This document shows, in pieces, positions 18,010 through 27,298 of a stretch of 64,000 nt of DNA. Each line of letters opens with the position of its first letter. Positions within the stretch are counted from its first letter, which is position 1. The stretch lies in the NCBI RefSeq assembly GCF_010994375.1, contig NZ_WHMA01000017.1, positions 1 through 64,000 of the forward strand. Reading direction: 5' to 3'. The notes beneath the pieces are model-generated. The model had not been told where the DNA came from. It searched no databases and saw only the letters and a program-made list of their open reading frames with translations. A program made the position numbers and the translations under genes. The stretch is from Halomonas sp. NO4. Its GTDB lineage: Bacteria > Pseudomonadota > Gammaproteobacteria > Pseudomonadales > Halomonadaceae.

Positions 18010-18381
18010 ATGGCCAAGGTACTGGTGGTGGACGACGAACCCAACATCGTCCTGTCACTGGAATTCCTGATGCAGCAGGCCGGCTTCGAGGTGATCACCG
18101 CCGAGGATGGCGAAGCGGCCCTGGCCGCGGTGGGCGACAGCACCCCCGACCTGGTCCTGCTCGACATCAGCCTGCCGGGCATCAGCGGCTTCGACGTGCT
18201 CGAGCAGCTGCGCGGCGACCCCCACCACCGGCGCCTGCCGATCATCATGCTCACCGCCCATGGCCGCGAGGTGGAACGCGAGAAGGGCCTCGCCCTCGGC
18301 GCCGACGACTACGTCACCAAGCCCTTTTCCACCCAGGCGCTGGTCGAAAAGGTGAAGGCGCTGCTGGCCGAGGATGCGTGA
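18010..18381 (+). CDS. Single-domain response regulator (CheY-like receiver)
   Basis: 123 residues, receiver domain only. Acidic pocket VVDDE, phospho-acceptor D52 in VLLDISLPG, Thr in MLTAHG and Lys near 101 in VTKPFS are all present. It has no output domain. It is the first gene of an operon ending with the SLC5-type histidine kinase and its stop overlaps the next start (TGATG). It is therefore the probable phosphotransfer partner of that kinase, distinct from the flagellar CheY at 45845-46234. In other gammaproteobacteria, acetate-switch CrbS kinases work with the DNA-binding regulator CrbR; none is found here. Confidence 0.9.
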   Translation: MAKVLVVDDEPNIVLSLEFLMQQAGFEVITAEDGEAALAAVGDSTPDLVLLDISLPGISGFDVLEQLRGDPHHRRLPIIMLTAHGREVEREKGLALGADDYVTKPFSTQALVEKVKALLAEDA

Positions 18382-20444
18382 TGTTCGGGCAGAAGCTACC
18401 CCGCCGACAGCGGCTCATCGGCCTGTGGTTACTGCTTAGCGGCATCAGCCTGCTGGGCGGCGCCCTCTTCGCCGCCTGGCTGGATAGCCTCTTCCAGCCC
18501 CAGGGGCTCGCCCGTCTGGTGCTGTGGCTGGGCTGCTTCTCGGGCGGCGGCACCATCTTCCTGTGCGGCCTGCTGCTCGAGCGCATGCTGTTCACGCCGC
18601 TGCGCCACCTCCAGGTCCAGCTTGCGCGCCTCGTCGCCAATCCCGACGCCCGCGAGGACTACCCCCCCGAGGGCTGGCTGCGCGGCCTCGGCCCCGACCT
18701 GATGCGCGTGCGCGAGGCGTGGCGCTCCGACCGCCAGCGCCTGGCCACCGCCCACACCGAAGGCGCGCGCAGCGCGGCACGCATTCGCCAGGAGCTGGAG
18801 ACGCTGCTGCAGGTGCTCGACACCCCGCTGCTGCTGTGCGACCACCACCGCCGCCTGCTGCTGTTCAACCAGGCCGCCGAAACGCTCTTCGAGGACCATC
18901 CCGGCCTGGGGCTCGGCAAGCGGCTCGATACCCTGCTCCCGGTGGCGAGCCTGCAGGACGCCCTCGGCCAGCTGCCCCAGGATGGCGCGCCGCGCGAGCT
19001 GCTCACCCCCTGCCGGGAGCGGTGGCTGCACGTCATCCTGCGCCGCGTGCCGCACAGCGAGAGCGAGACGCTGCTGACCCTCACCGATGCCACGGCAGCC
19101 TGGACCAGCGAGATGGGCGCCCGCGCCGAGCTCACCGACATGCTGCCGGCCCTGCGCCGCCATGGCGCCAGCCTGGGCAGTGCCGCCGAGGCGCTGGGTC
19201 GCACGCGCCAGCCCGATCAGGAAGACGACGGCCTGCGCCGCCGCCTGGAAGCGGTCATCGACGAGGAGAGCCGTGAGCTGAGCCAGACCATCGACCGCCT
19301 CGGCCGGCTCATCGAGGATATGCAACAACAAGGCGAGCGGTTGGTACCGCTGTGGTCCAACGACCTCTGGCAGTCCCTCAACGAGCGCCTGGCCGACTCG
19401 CCGCTGGAAGTGGTGCCCATCGGCATGCCCGCCTGGTTCCGCGGCGATGCCCCGGCGCTGCTGGTGCTGCTCGCCTCGCTGCTCGAACACCTCCGGTCGC
19501 ACGCTGGCACGGCCACCTTCGAGGGGGAGATGCTGCTCGGCAACCGCCGCGTCTATCTCGACCTGGTGTGGTCCGGCACGCCGCTGCCCCAACGCGAACT
19601 GGCCATCTGGAGCGACCAGCACCTGGAGAGCCTGCCGCTGGCGCCGCGCGTGCGCGACCTGCTGCGCCAGCACGCCAGCGACGCCTGGAGCCTGGCCGAT
19701 GCCGACGGCGAGCATGCTCGCCTGCGCCTGCCGCTGCCCGCGGTGGAGCGGGTCGGCGCGCCCCGTGCCAAGACGGCACCGCGCCCCGAATTCCACGACT
19801 TCGGCATCGCCAAGCTGCCGCCCCCCGATGCCGAGCTCGCCTGCCGGCCGCTACGCGCCCTGGAGATCGTTGCCTTCGACACCGAGACCACCGGCCTGGA
19901 GCTGCGCCGTGGAGACACGGTGATCAGCATCGGCGCCTGCCGCATCGTCAACGCCCGCCTGCTGGCCAGTGAGGTCTTCGACCTGCGCGTCGACCCGGGC
20001 AAGCCGATCCCCCCGGCCAGCACCGCCATCCACGGCCTGACCGACGCCGACGTGGCTGGCGCCCCGCCGCTCTCGGTCGCCCTGCCGCGCTTTCGCGACT
20101 ACATCGGCGACGCCGTGATCCTGGCCCATAATGCCGCCTTCGACCTGCTGGCCCTGCAGTTGCCGGGCAGCAACGTGACCCTCGACATGCCGGTGCTCGA
20201 TACCCTGCTGATTTCGCGGGCGCTCGACGAAAGCCTCGACGGCCACGACCTGGACAGCCTGGCCGAGCGCTACGACCTGAGCTTCCCGCCCGGCACGCGC
20301 CACACGGCCCTTGGCGATGCCCGCGTCACCGCCGAGCTGTGGCTGGCACTGCTGCCGCGTTTGGAGGCGCGCGGCATCGAGACCCTCGAGCAGGCCCTGA
20401 CGCTGCAGACCAGCGCCTTCGACAAGGAGGACGCCTGCACATGA
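18381..20444 (+). CDS. Membrane-bound PAS sensor fused to a DnaQ-type 3'-5' exonuclease
   Basis: 687 residues. Two N-terminal membrane helices (about 13-35 and 43-72), a HAMP-like linker, a PAS-like domain (about 130-215), a central ~250-residue region recalling a degenerate histidine kinase (DEESRELSQTIDRLGRL, SLLEHLRS), then a DEDDh exonuclease (about 495-665): Exo I FDTETTG, Exo II HNAAFDLLAL and Exo III HTALGDARVTA all intact. DnaQ-like genes are known neighbours of CrbS-type kinases in Vibrio and Pseudomonas. ATG at 18381 is preferred over GTG at 18378; GAGG lies 7 bases upstream. Role of a tethered exonuclease in this pathway is unknown. Confidence 0.85.
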   Translation: MFGQKLPRRQRLIGLWLLLSGISLLGGALFAAWLDSLFQPQGLARLVLWLGCFSGGGTIFLCGLLLERMLFTPLRHLQVQLARLVANPDAREDYPPEGWLRGLGPDLMRVREAWRSDRQRLATAHTEGARSAARIRQELETLLQVLDTPLLLCDHHRRLLLFNQAAETLFEDHPGLGLGKRLDTLLPVASLQDALGQLPQDGAPRELLTPCRERWLHVILRRVPHSESETLLTLTDATAAWTSEMGARAELTDMLPALRRHGASLGSAAEALGRTRQPDQEDDGLRRRLEAVIDEESRELSQTIDRLGRLIEDMQQQGERLVPLWSNDLWQSLNERLADSPLEVVPIGMPAWFRGDAPALLVLLASLLEHLRSHAGTATFEGEMLLGNRRVYLDLVWSGTPLPQRELAIWSDQHLESLPLAPRVRDLLRQHASDAWSLADADGEHARLRLPLPAVERVGAPRAKTAPRPEFHDFGIAKLPPPDAELACRPLRALEIVAFDTETTGLELRRGDTVISIGACRIVNARLLASEVFDLRVDPGKPIPPASTAIHGLTDADVAGAPPLSVALPRFRDYIGDAVILAHNAAFDLLALQLPGSNVTLDMPVLDTLLISRALDESLDGHDLDSLAERYDLSFPPGTRHTALGDARVTAELWLALLPRLEARGIETLEQALTLQTSAFDKEDACT

Positions 20445-20641
20445 CCGAGCCGCGCCGCCGCGCTCGCCTGATCGCGCTCACCGCGCTGGCCGCCCTGCTC
20501 TTCTCGCCGCCGCTGGTGGTGATCTTCGACCGCCCCTCGGAGGCGGGCCCCTCCTGGCTGCCGCTCTATCTCTTCTTGGCCTGGGGGCTGGTCATCGGCC
20601 TGGCGGCCTGGCTGATGGAGAGCCGCGAGGAGGAGCGCTAG
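20441..20641 (+). CDS. Small two-helix membrane protein of the CrbS-type operon
   Basis: 66 residues; ATG overlaps the exonuclease gene's stop (ATGA) and the kinase starts 4 bases after its own stop. Two hydrophobic helices (about 9-28 and 42-58) flank a short polar loop; basic N-terminus and acidic C-terminus (ESREEER). Size and position fit the small subunit-like proteins that sit beside SLC5-type transporters; a role as partner of the transporter-kinase is inference. Confidence 0.75.
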   Translation: MTEPRRRARLIALTALAALLFSPPLVVIFDRPSEAGPSWLPLYLFLAWGLVIGLAAWLMESREEER

Positions 20642-20645
20642 GGCA

Positions 20646-23378
20646 ATGCGCAGCGAAGCGTTGGTACTGACGTTCGCCTTCGGCTACCTCGCCCTGCTGT
20701 TCGTGATTGCCGCCTGGGGCGACCGACGCGCCGAGCAAGGCCGCTCGTTGATCGGCTCTCCCACCGTCTATGCGCTCTCCATCGCCGTCTACTGCACGGC
20801 CTGGACCTTCTATGGCAGCGTGGGTCGCGCCGCCGAGTTCGGGCCCAGCTTCCTGCTCATCTATCTGGGCCCCACCCTGGCGATGCTCATGGGGCCGCTG
20901 CTGATCCGCAAGATGGTGCGCATCGCCCGCTCGCAGCGGATCACCTCCATCGCCGATTTCATCAGCGCCCGCTACGGCAAGAGCTCGAGCCTCGGCGCCC
21001 TCGTGGCGGTCATCGCCCTGATCGGCATCACGCCCTACATCGCCCTGCAGCTCAAGGCCATCACCCTGAGCCACGCGGTGCTGGTGAACTACCCCGAGGC
21101 GGCGGATTTCCGCCTCGCCGACGAGAGCTTCTGGAACGACAAGTCGTTCTGGGTGGCGCTGGTGCTCGCCGTGTTCATCATCCTCTTCGGCACCCGCCAC
21201 CTGGACGCCAGCGAACGCCACGAGGGCATGGTGGCCGCCATCGCCTTCGAATCGCTGATCAAGCTGCTGGCCTTCGTCAGCGTGGGTGTCTTCGTGCTGT
21301 TCGGGCTCTTCCAGGGGCCGGCCGACCTCTTCGGCCAGGTGGCGGCCGATCCCGCGCTGGGCGATGCCCTGGGGCTGGGTGCGGTTCCCGGCGGCGCCAC
21401 CGGCTGGTTCGGCACCCTGGTGCTCGCCTTTCTCGCCTTTCTCGCCCTGCCGCGGCAGTTCCAGGTACTGGTGGTGGAGAACGTCGACGAGCGCCACCTC
21501 AAGCGCGCCAGTTGGCTCTTCCCGCTCTACCTGCTGGCCATCAACCTCTTCGTGATCCCCATCGCCATGGCCGGCCTGCTGCTGGGCGGCAGCAACGACC
21601 CGGACAGTTTCGTGCTCACCCTGCCGCTGGCGGCGGGGCTCGACGGCATCCCGCTGCTGGTGTTCATCGGTGGGCTCTCGGCGGCCACCAGCATGGTGAT
21701 CGTCGAGACCATCGCCCTCTCCACCATGGTCAGCAACCAGCTGGTGATGCCGCTGCTGCTGCGCTCGCGCCGCCTGCACCTGAGCTCCCAGGGCGAGCTG
21801 GCCGGCTGGCTGCTGGGTATCCGGCGGGTGGCCATCGTGCTGATTCTGCTGCTCGGCTACCTCTACCACGCGCTGATCGGCGATTCCTACAGCCTGGTCA
21901 CCATCGGCCTGGTCTCCTTCGCCGCGGCCGCCCAGTTCGCCCCGGCCATGCTTATCGGACTCTACTGGCGCGGCGCCAACCGCACCGGCGCCAGCCTCGG
22001 CCTCATCGCCGGCTTCCTGGTCTGGGCTTGGACGCTGCTGCTGCCGGGCTTCGCCCAGTCCGGCTGGCTCGACGACGCCTTCCTTCACCAGGGGCCTTGG
22101 GGCCTGGCCTGGCTCAAGCCCTATGCGTTGCTGGGTCTCGAGGGGTGGGACATCTACGCCCACTCGCTGTTGTGGAGTCTCACCGCCAACGTCGGGCTGC
22201 TGGTGGGGATATCGCTGTTCACCCGCCAGAGCCCGCTGGAGCAGACCCAGGCAGCGCTGTTCACCGAGGCCATGCACCCGGGGCTCGAGCACACGCCGCT
22301 GTGGCGCGGCCAGACCACCCGCGGCGAGCTGCGCAGCCTGCTGGGCCGCTACCTGGGCGCGAGCGCCACGGCAAGGGTGCTCGACAATCCCGGCGATGCG
22401 CGGCTCGACGACAGTGACCCGGCGCCCTCCGAGCTGATCGCCCGCGCCGAGCAGGCCCTCTCCGGGGCCCTGGGCAACGCCTCGGCGAGGGTGCTGATCA
22501 ACTCGGTGGTGCGCGGCGAGGCGCTGGACCTGGAGTCGATCCTCAGCATCCTCGACACCACCTCCCAGACGCTGGAGTACAACCGCCAGCTGGAGCAGAA
22601 GTCGCGGGAGCTGTCGCGCATCGGCGAGGAACTGCGCGCGGCCAACGAGCGGCTGCGCGAGCTGGACCGCCTCAAGGACGAGTTCGTGGCCATGGTCAGC
22701 CATGAGCTGCGCACCCCGCTCACCTCGATCCGCGCCTTCGCCGAGATCCTGCGCGACAGCGACTCGCTGCCCGACGAAAAGCGGGTGCACTTCCTCGACG
22801 TGGTGGTCAAGGAGAGCCAGCGCCTGTCGCGGCTGATCGAGGAGATCCTCGACCTGGCCCGGCTGGAGAGTGGGCGGCTGACGCTCCACCCCCAGCGCCT
22901 CGACCTGGTGGCCCTGACCCGCCACAGCGTGGATGCCGTGCATCGCCTGCAGGAGGATCGTGGCGTGGCCCTGGAGGTCGAAATCGACCTCGACGAGGCC
23001 CCGGTGGTCGGCGACCCCGACCGGTTGGAGCAGGTGATCATCAACCTGCTCGACAATGCCGGCAAGTTCGCCGATCACGACGCGCCCCGCGTACGCCTCC
23101 ACCTGGCCCGTCACAAGGCGCACTTCCGCCTCAGCGTCGAGGACAATGGCCCCGGCATCGCCCCGGATGAGCGCGAACGCGTCTTCGAGAAGTTCCACCA
23201 GATCCAGCGCCAGGGCGAGAGCGCCGAAACGGTGCGCGGCCGCCCGCGCGGCAGCGGCCTGGGCCTGCCCATCAGCCGCGGTATCGTCGCCCACCTGGGC
23301 GGCCGGCTCTGGGTGGAGGACGCCCCCATCCTCAAGGGCGCCTGCCTGGTCATGGAGCTTCCCAGCGCCCCCGGCTGA
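20646..23378 (+). CDS. Sodium:solute symporter/histidine kinase fusion (CrbS-like)
   Basis: 910 residues. The first ~560 residues are an SLC5-type transporter with about 13 membrane helices (YCTAWTFYGSVG near the N-terminus; MVIVETIALSTMVSNQLV in the middle). A short cytoplasmic linker with coiled coil leads to HisKA, phosphorylation site H686 in MVSHELRTPLTS, and a HATPase domain (NLLDNAGKFADHD; DNGPGIAPDER; GSGLGLPIS). CrbS proteins sense or carry acetate and switch on acetyl-CoA synthetase; many also carry a C-terminal receiver, which here exists as the separate gene at the operon's start. The acetate link comes from family knowledge; no acs or actP is in the window. Confidence 0.9.
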   Translation: MRSEALVLTFAFGYLALLFVIAAWGDRRAEQGRSLIGSPTVYALSIAVYCTAWTFYGSVGRAAEFGPSFLLIYLGPTLAMLMGPLLIRKMVRIARSQRITSIADFISARYGKSSSLGALVAVIALIGITPYIALQLKAITLSHAVLVNYPEAADFRLADESFWNDKSFWVALVLAVFIILFGTRHLDASERHEGMVAAIAFESLIKLLAFVSVGVFVLFGLFQGPADLFGQVAADPALGDALGLGAVPGGATGWFGTLVLAFLAFLALPRQFQVLVVENVDERHLKRASWLFPLYLLAINLFVIPIAMAGLLLGGSNDPDSFVLTLPLAAGLDGIPLLVFIGGLSAATSMVIVETIALSTMVSNQLVMPLLLRSRRLHLSSQGELAGWLLGIRRVAIVLILLLGYLYHALIGDSYSLVTIGLVSFAAAAQFAPAMLIGLYWRGANRTGASLGLIAGFLVWAWTLLLPGFAQSGWLDDAFLHQGPWGLAWLKPYALLGLEGWDIYAHSLLWSLTANVGLLVGISLFTRQSPLEQTQAALFTEAMHPGLEHTPLWRGQTTRGELRSLLGRYLGASATARVLDNPGDARLDDSDPAPSELIARAEQALSGALGNASARVLINSVVRGEALDLESILSILDTTSQTLEYNRQLEQKSRELSRIGEELRAANERLRELDRLKDEFVAMVSHELRTPLTSIRAFAEILRDSDSLPDEKRVHFLDVVVKESQRLSRLIEEILDLARLESGRLTLHPQRLDLVALTRHSVDAVHRLQEDRGVALEVEIDLDEAPVVGDPDRLEQVIINLLDNAGKFADHDAPRVRLHLARHKAHFRLSVEDNGPGIAPDERERVFEKFHQIQRQGESAETVRGRPRGSGLGLPISRGIVAHLGGRLWVEDAPILKGACLVMELPSAPG

Positions 23379-23433
23379 GCGGGGACGCGTTATCGACCAT
23401 GGTCTAATCGACCCCTTTTTGTCGCTAGTCGCC

Positions 23434-23460
23434 TCAAGAAGCCCCTGCCGCGGCCGATGA
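23434..23460 (+). promoter_or_regulatory. Sigma-28 promoter candidate for the dCACHE chemoreceptor
   Basis: TCAAGAAG-N11-GCCGATGA: the -10 matches the FliA consensus GCCGATAA at 7 of 8, the -35 is weaker, and the spacing is exact. It lies 222 bases before the gene, giving a long leader. The 303-base gap after the kinase gene holds nothing else I can support. Confidence 0.5.
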
Positions 23461-23681
23461 ACCTTCCTGGCAGGGCCGCCGCCCCCGACACCGGGTGCCG
23501 ACAGGCCTGCCTCCCGCCCCAATAACAAGACCAATGGCGATCGTGCCTGCTGCTGCAGGGCAACACGACGTGTGACAGCACTACCTGACGCCATATGCGG
23601 AGCCGGCATGTGCACGGCTGCCCGTGCGTAGAGGTTGCCTCACGCTCACCCCACGGACTTGAATACACAGAGGGCACTGCA

Positions 23682-25676
23682 TTGAAAATCCTGACTCGCC
23701 TGACCCTGACCCAGAAACTCCTGGGAGCGCTGGGCATTCCGCTGCTGCTCGCCTTCCTGGCCCTCGGCTGGGTGGTGAACAGCCAGCTCAACAACGCCAT
23801 TCCCCCCATGGTCGAGAACACCAGCCTGCGCCAGGTCGAGGGGCGGGCCGCCGAGATCGGCTACTGGATCGAGGGCTATCGCTTCTGGCTCTCCGGCCTG
23901 GCCCAGGACGAACGCCTCGCCAAACCGGGCAATGTCAGCCAACACCGCGACTGGCTGGCCGAGCGCCATCCCGGCGGCGACACCATCGAGTCGCTCTACG
24001 TCGCTGACGCCCGAGGCAATGTCATCACCCACACCGGCGCCAAGGCCAACATTTCCGAGCGCGACTACTTCCAGACGCTGGTCGTCGAGGGCAGCGCCGA
24101 CCGTCTGATCGGTGACCCGGTGCTCTCTCTGGTCAGCGGCAAGCCCACCGCAGTCATTGCCGAGGTGATTCGCGATGCCAACGGCCGACGCATCGGCCTG
24201 CTCGGCATCACCGTTTCCATGGCCGCCGTCTCCGAGATCACCTCGGCCATCGATGTCGGCAAGGGCAGCTACGGCTGGATGATCGACAGCGACGGCACCC
24301 TGGTCGCCCATCCCAACGAGTCGGCACGCATGGCGCTCAACCTCACCGAGGCGGACGCCGACGGCTACCAGGGTATGAACGAGCTGGGCCGGGCGATGCT
24401 CACCGGCGAGCCCGGGCTCGGACAGGCCACCCTGCCCGACGGCAGCCACAACCAGATCCTCTGGCATCCCATTCCCGGCACGTCCTGGACGGCGGGGGTG
24501 ACGATGCCCCGCGAGCTGTTCACCGCCATCACCACCAACCTGCTGCAAGCCCTGCTGATCGCCGCCGTGCTGACGCTGGCCGTGTTGCTGCTGATCGTGG
24601 GTGTCTCGGCGCGCAAGACGCTGGCACCCGTGCGCCGCACCGCCAGTGCCCTGGCCGATATCGCCCAAGGCAAGGGCGATCTCACTCGCCGCCTGGAGGT
24701 CGAGAGCGGCGACGAACTCGGCGAGCTCGCCACCCAGTTCAACGCGTTCGTCGAACGCATGCAGCACACCCTGCAGGAGGTTCGCGGCAACGCCCGCACC
24801 GTACTGGCCGGCGCCAGCGACATGGCGGACGGCACCGGTGAGCTCTCGTCGCGCACCGAGCAGGCCGCCGCCAACCTTCAGGAAACCTCCGCCTCCATGG
24901 AGGAGATCCACTCCACGGTCACCCACACCGCCCAGTCCGCGGAGCAGGCCAGCACCCTGGCCACCGACGCTGCCGGTGCCGCTGAACGGGGCCGCGACGC
25001 CATGTCGCAGATGGAGCACAAGATGGCGTCCATCACCGACTCGGCCGCCAAGATCGGCGAGATCATCACCCTGATCGACTCCATTGCCTTCCAGACCAAT
25101 ATCCTGGCCCTCAACGCCTCCGTAGAGGCCGCGCGGGCAGGCGAGCAGGGCCGCGGCTTCGCGGTGGTGGCCGGCGAAGTGCGCACCCTGGCCAGCCGCG
25201 CTGCCGACGCCGCCCGCGATATTCGCGAGCTGATCGACGCTTCGGTGCAGCACACCCGCGACGGGGAAGGCCTGGTCAAGGAAGTGGCGGAACGGATGCA
25301 CGACATCGGCCAGAGCGTCACCCAGGTGGCCGACGTGATCGGCGAGATCACCGCCGGTACCCGCGAGCAGACCGCCGGTATCCAGCAGATCAACACCGCC
25401 GTCGCCGAGATGGACACCATGACCCAGCAGAACGCCGCCATGGTGAACCAGAACGCCAGTCTCGCCGCCACCATGCGCGACAACGCCCACCGACTCGACG
25501 CCCTGATGGGTGAGTTCGTGCTCGGCGACGCTCCGGTTGCCACCAATGCGCCCCGACCCACGGTTGCGGCCCTTCCCCAGCTGGGCGCCAGCCTGCCAGC
25601 AGCTCGCCCGCCTGCGGCCAGCCAGGCACCGCGCAAGCCGGCCCGCGAAGCCGAGCCGGAATGGGAGGCGTTCTAG
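23682..25676 (+). CDS. Methyl-accepting chemotaxis protein with dCACHE sensor
   Basis: 664 residues. TTG at 23682 is the chosen start: AGAGGG lies 7 bases upstream and the N-terminus then begins LKILTRLTLTQKLL directly before the first membrane helix (about 14-34). A ~270-residue periplasmic double-CACHE domain follows (LYVADARGN, DYFQTLV, GSYGWMIDSDGTLVAHP), then a second helix (about 310-332), HAMP, and a full signalling hairpin with the tip [20 protein letters not shown]. It ends in EWEAF, a CheR/CheB tethering pentapeptide. The CrbS-like operon lies just upstream. Confidence 0.93.
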   Translation: MKILTRLTLTQKLLGALGIPLLLAFLALGWVVNSQLNNAIPPMVENTSLRQVEGRAAEIGYWIEGYRFWLSGLAQDERLAKPGNVSQHRDWLAERHPGGDTIESLYVADARGNVITHTGAKANISERDYFQTLVVEGSADRLIGDPVLSLVSGKPTAVIAEVIRDANGRRIGLLGITVSMAAVSEITSAIDVGKGSYGWMIDSDGTLVAHPNESARMALNLTEADADGYQGMNELGRAMLTGEPGLGQATLPDGSHNQILWHPIPGTSWTAGVTMPRELFTAITTNLLQALLIAAVLTLAVLLLIVGVSARKTLAPVRRTASALADIAQGKGDLTRRLEVESGDELGELATQFNAFVERMQHTLQEVRGNARTVLAGASDMADGTGELSSRTEQAAANLQETSASMEEIHSTVTHTAQSAEQASTLATDAAGAAERGRDAMSQMEHKMASITDSAAKIGEIITLIDSIAFQTNILALNASVEAARAGEQGRGFAVVAGEVRTLASRAADAARDIRELIDASVQHTRDGEGLVKEVAERMHDIGQSVTQVADVIGEITAGTREQTAGIQQINTAVAEMDTMTQQNAAMVNQNASLAATMRDNAHRLDALMGEFVLGDAPVATNAPRPTVAALPQLGASLPAARPPAASQAPRKPAREAEPEWEAF

Positions 25677-25689
25677 GAAGGCAGCCAAC

Positions 25690-26817
25690 TCAGGGGTGTC
25701 GTAGCCGACGCATGAGGCGGCGGATCGCCAGAAGGTCGTGGCGCAGCAGCAGGCGTGCATCCTCGTCGAGGCGCGCCAGGTCGATCCAGCCGTCGGGGGT
25801 GCCGCCGGCCACCAGGGTGTGACGCTGGGCGGTGAGCAGCCGTTCCTGCAGCCGTTCCAAGGCCGCACCCAGCCCCTGAGCCTCGCGCCCATCTAGTGCG
25901 CCTCGGCTCACCAGTTCTGCCAGGCGCAGTCGGGTATCCGGCGGGCGCACCGCGTGGCGAACCGCCAGCAGGCGCACGGCGCCCACCAGCGGCAGCAGCC
26001 CCTGGTGCTTGAGATCGAGGGCGCGCTCGTGGGGCGCGCCCTCGCCGCCTCCCACCAGCCGGCCGAAGCGGTCCAACGCCACCGGCAACTCATCCAGCAG
26101 CGCGGCCATTTCATCGAGGAAGAGCCCAGCCCGAGGCAGGCAGCCGGCCACCGTGTCGCGCAGCGACTCGGCTAGGGCGGCATCGCCGTGGACGGGATGG
26201 AAGTCAAGCAGGATATTGGCCTGCTGCACCCGCTTGACGCGTCGCTCGGCCGTCCAGATCGCCAGCTGTTCCCGCCATTCCGAGAGGCGCTTGCGCCACA
26301 TCGGCCAACGCGCCATCACGTGTCCGTTGCACAGCGGGATCCCGGCCTCGTCCAGGCGCGCCGTGAAGCGCTCGCCCAGCGCCTGAAAGTAGCCGTCGAT
26401 CGCAGTATGCTGCCCATCCGGGTAGTCGGCCACGATCATGGCGTTGTCCTGATCCGGCGCCAGCAGGCTTTCGTGGCGCGCCCCGGAGCCCAGCGTCAGC
26501 ACGCAGTAGGGCACCGGCGGCGGCCCCCAGCCCAGGCCGACCATCTCCTCCAGGGAGAGGTGGATGGCGCGGCGGTAAAGCCAGTCGTTGTGGTCGCTGA
26601 TCAGCTGGCTGATGCGCCCGGCGGGCAGATCGAGACGGTCCAGCGCCTCGACCAGCCGCCCCTGCCAGGCGTGCGTCTCGGCCAGACTCGGCACGGGGCC
26701 AAGCTCCGCCAGGGCCTCACGCAGCGGCGCCAGCAGCGCGGGCCACTGTGACGCGTCGGGCAGGCTATCGGTGGCGAAGAGGTCACGCCACGGCGAGGCG
26801 CGGTGCAGCAGGCGCAT
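25690..26817 (-). CDS. DUF294 nucleotidyltransferase-like protein
   Basis: 375 residues from ATG at 26817 (GGGAG 5 bases upstream; GTG at 26823 is also in frame). Contains the GlnD-like nucleotidyltransferase core LGSGARHESLLAPDQDNAMI (about residue 112) and a C-terminal DUF294_C helical domain. Many homologues have N-terminal CBS domains; these are absent here. In Pseudomonas and relatives such genes accompany acetate-uptake and DnaQ-like exonuclease genes, matching the CrbS-like operon on the other side of the chemoreceptor. Substrate of the presumed transferase is unknown. Confidence 0.8.
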   Translation of the reverse strand: MRLLHRASPWRDLFATDSLPDASQWPALLAPLREALAELGPVPSLAETHAWQGRLVEALDRLDLPAGRISQLISDHNDWLYRRAIHLSLEEMVGLGWGPPPVPYCVLTLGSGARHESLLAPDQDNAMIVADYPDGQHTAIDGYFQALGERFTARLDEAGIPLCNGHVMARWPMWRKRLSEWREQLAIWTAERRVKRVQQANILLDFHPVHGDAALAESLRDTVAGCLPRAGLFLDEMAALLDELPVALDRFGRLVGGGEGAPHERALDLKHQGLLPLVGAVRLLAVRHAVRPPDTRLRLAELVSRGALDGREAQGLGAALERLQERLLTAQRHTLVAGGTPDGWIDLARLDEDARLLLRHDLLAIRRLMRRLRHP

Positions 26818-26976
26818 GGACACTCCCGGTCACGGCATCAATCGGCAATGACTGAAGTGTAGCGAGGGCGCCCTCGGGCAGCACTTGCGCAAAAGGCGTA
26901 GAACCGAGAGAGGGGGACCGCCCCCGGCAGGCCAGGGGACGGGTGAGGGTCGTGGGAGAGCGTGGGTGAGGTAGAG

Positions 26977-27279
26977 TCAGCGCGGCGTGAACATCTCCTC
27001 GCCAACCTGGTCGATGTAGACCTGCGCCTTGCGCACCATCAGCTCATCGCAGGCGTCTCGACCGGGCACCAGGTCGGAGCGCTCGAAGCGGTGCTCGCGC
27101 ATCTCGCCATCGGTGCCCGGCTTGCGGATCCAGCCGCTGACGCGGTACTGACCGCCCTGCTCCACCGGTTCGGAGACGATCAGGTAACCCTGGTACTCCA
27201 CGGGCTCGGCGGCGGCCGCGCTGCTCGACTCCGCATCACCACCGCCCCCGAACAACCCACCCAACAGTTTCTTCAGCAT
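26977..27279 (-). CDS. HlyU family protein
   Basis: 100 residues; ATG at 27279 has GGAGGTGAC directly before it, far better than the upstream in-frame start at 27291. Begins MLKKLLGGLFGG, then a short Ser/Ala linker and the HlyU-type domain (EYQGYLIVSEPVEQGGQYRV; HRFERSDL; KAQVYIDQVGEEMF). Annotated in databases as HlyU transcriptional regulators, but the sequence shows no helix-turn-helix, so a regulatory role here is family-name inference. It lies downstream of argG on the same strand, separated by a strong hairpin. Confidence 0.8.
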   Translation of the reverse strand: MLKKLLGGLFGGGGDAESSSAAAAEPVEYQGYLIVSEPVEQGGQYRVSGWIRKPGTDGEMREHRFERSDLVPGRDACDELMVRKAQVYIDQVGEEMFTPR

Positions 27280-27298
27280 GTCACCTCCCAAGGCACAA

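Noticed and set aside
20592-23615. A 1007-codon open frame on the minus strand opposite the transporter-kinase
   Set aside because: It is antisense to a well-defined kinase, rich in His/Gln/Arg/Gly as shadow frames of GC-rich genes are, and has no domain.
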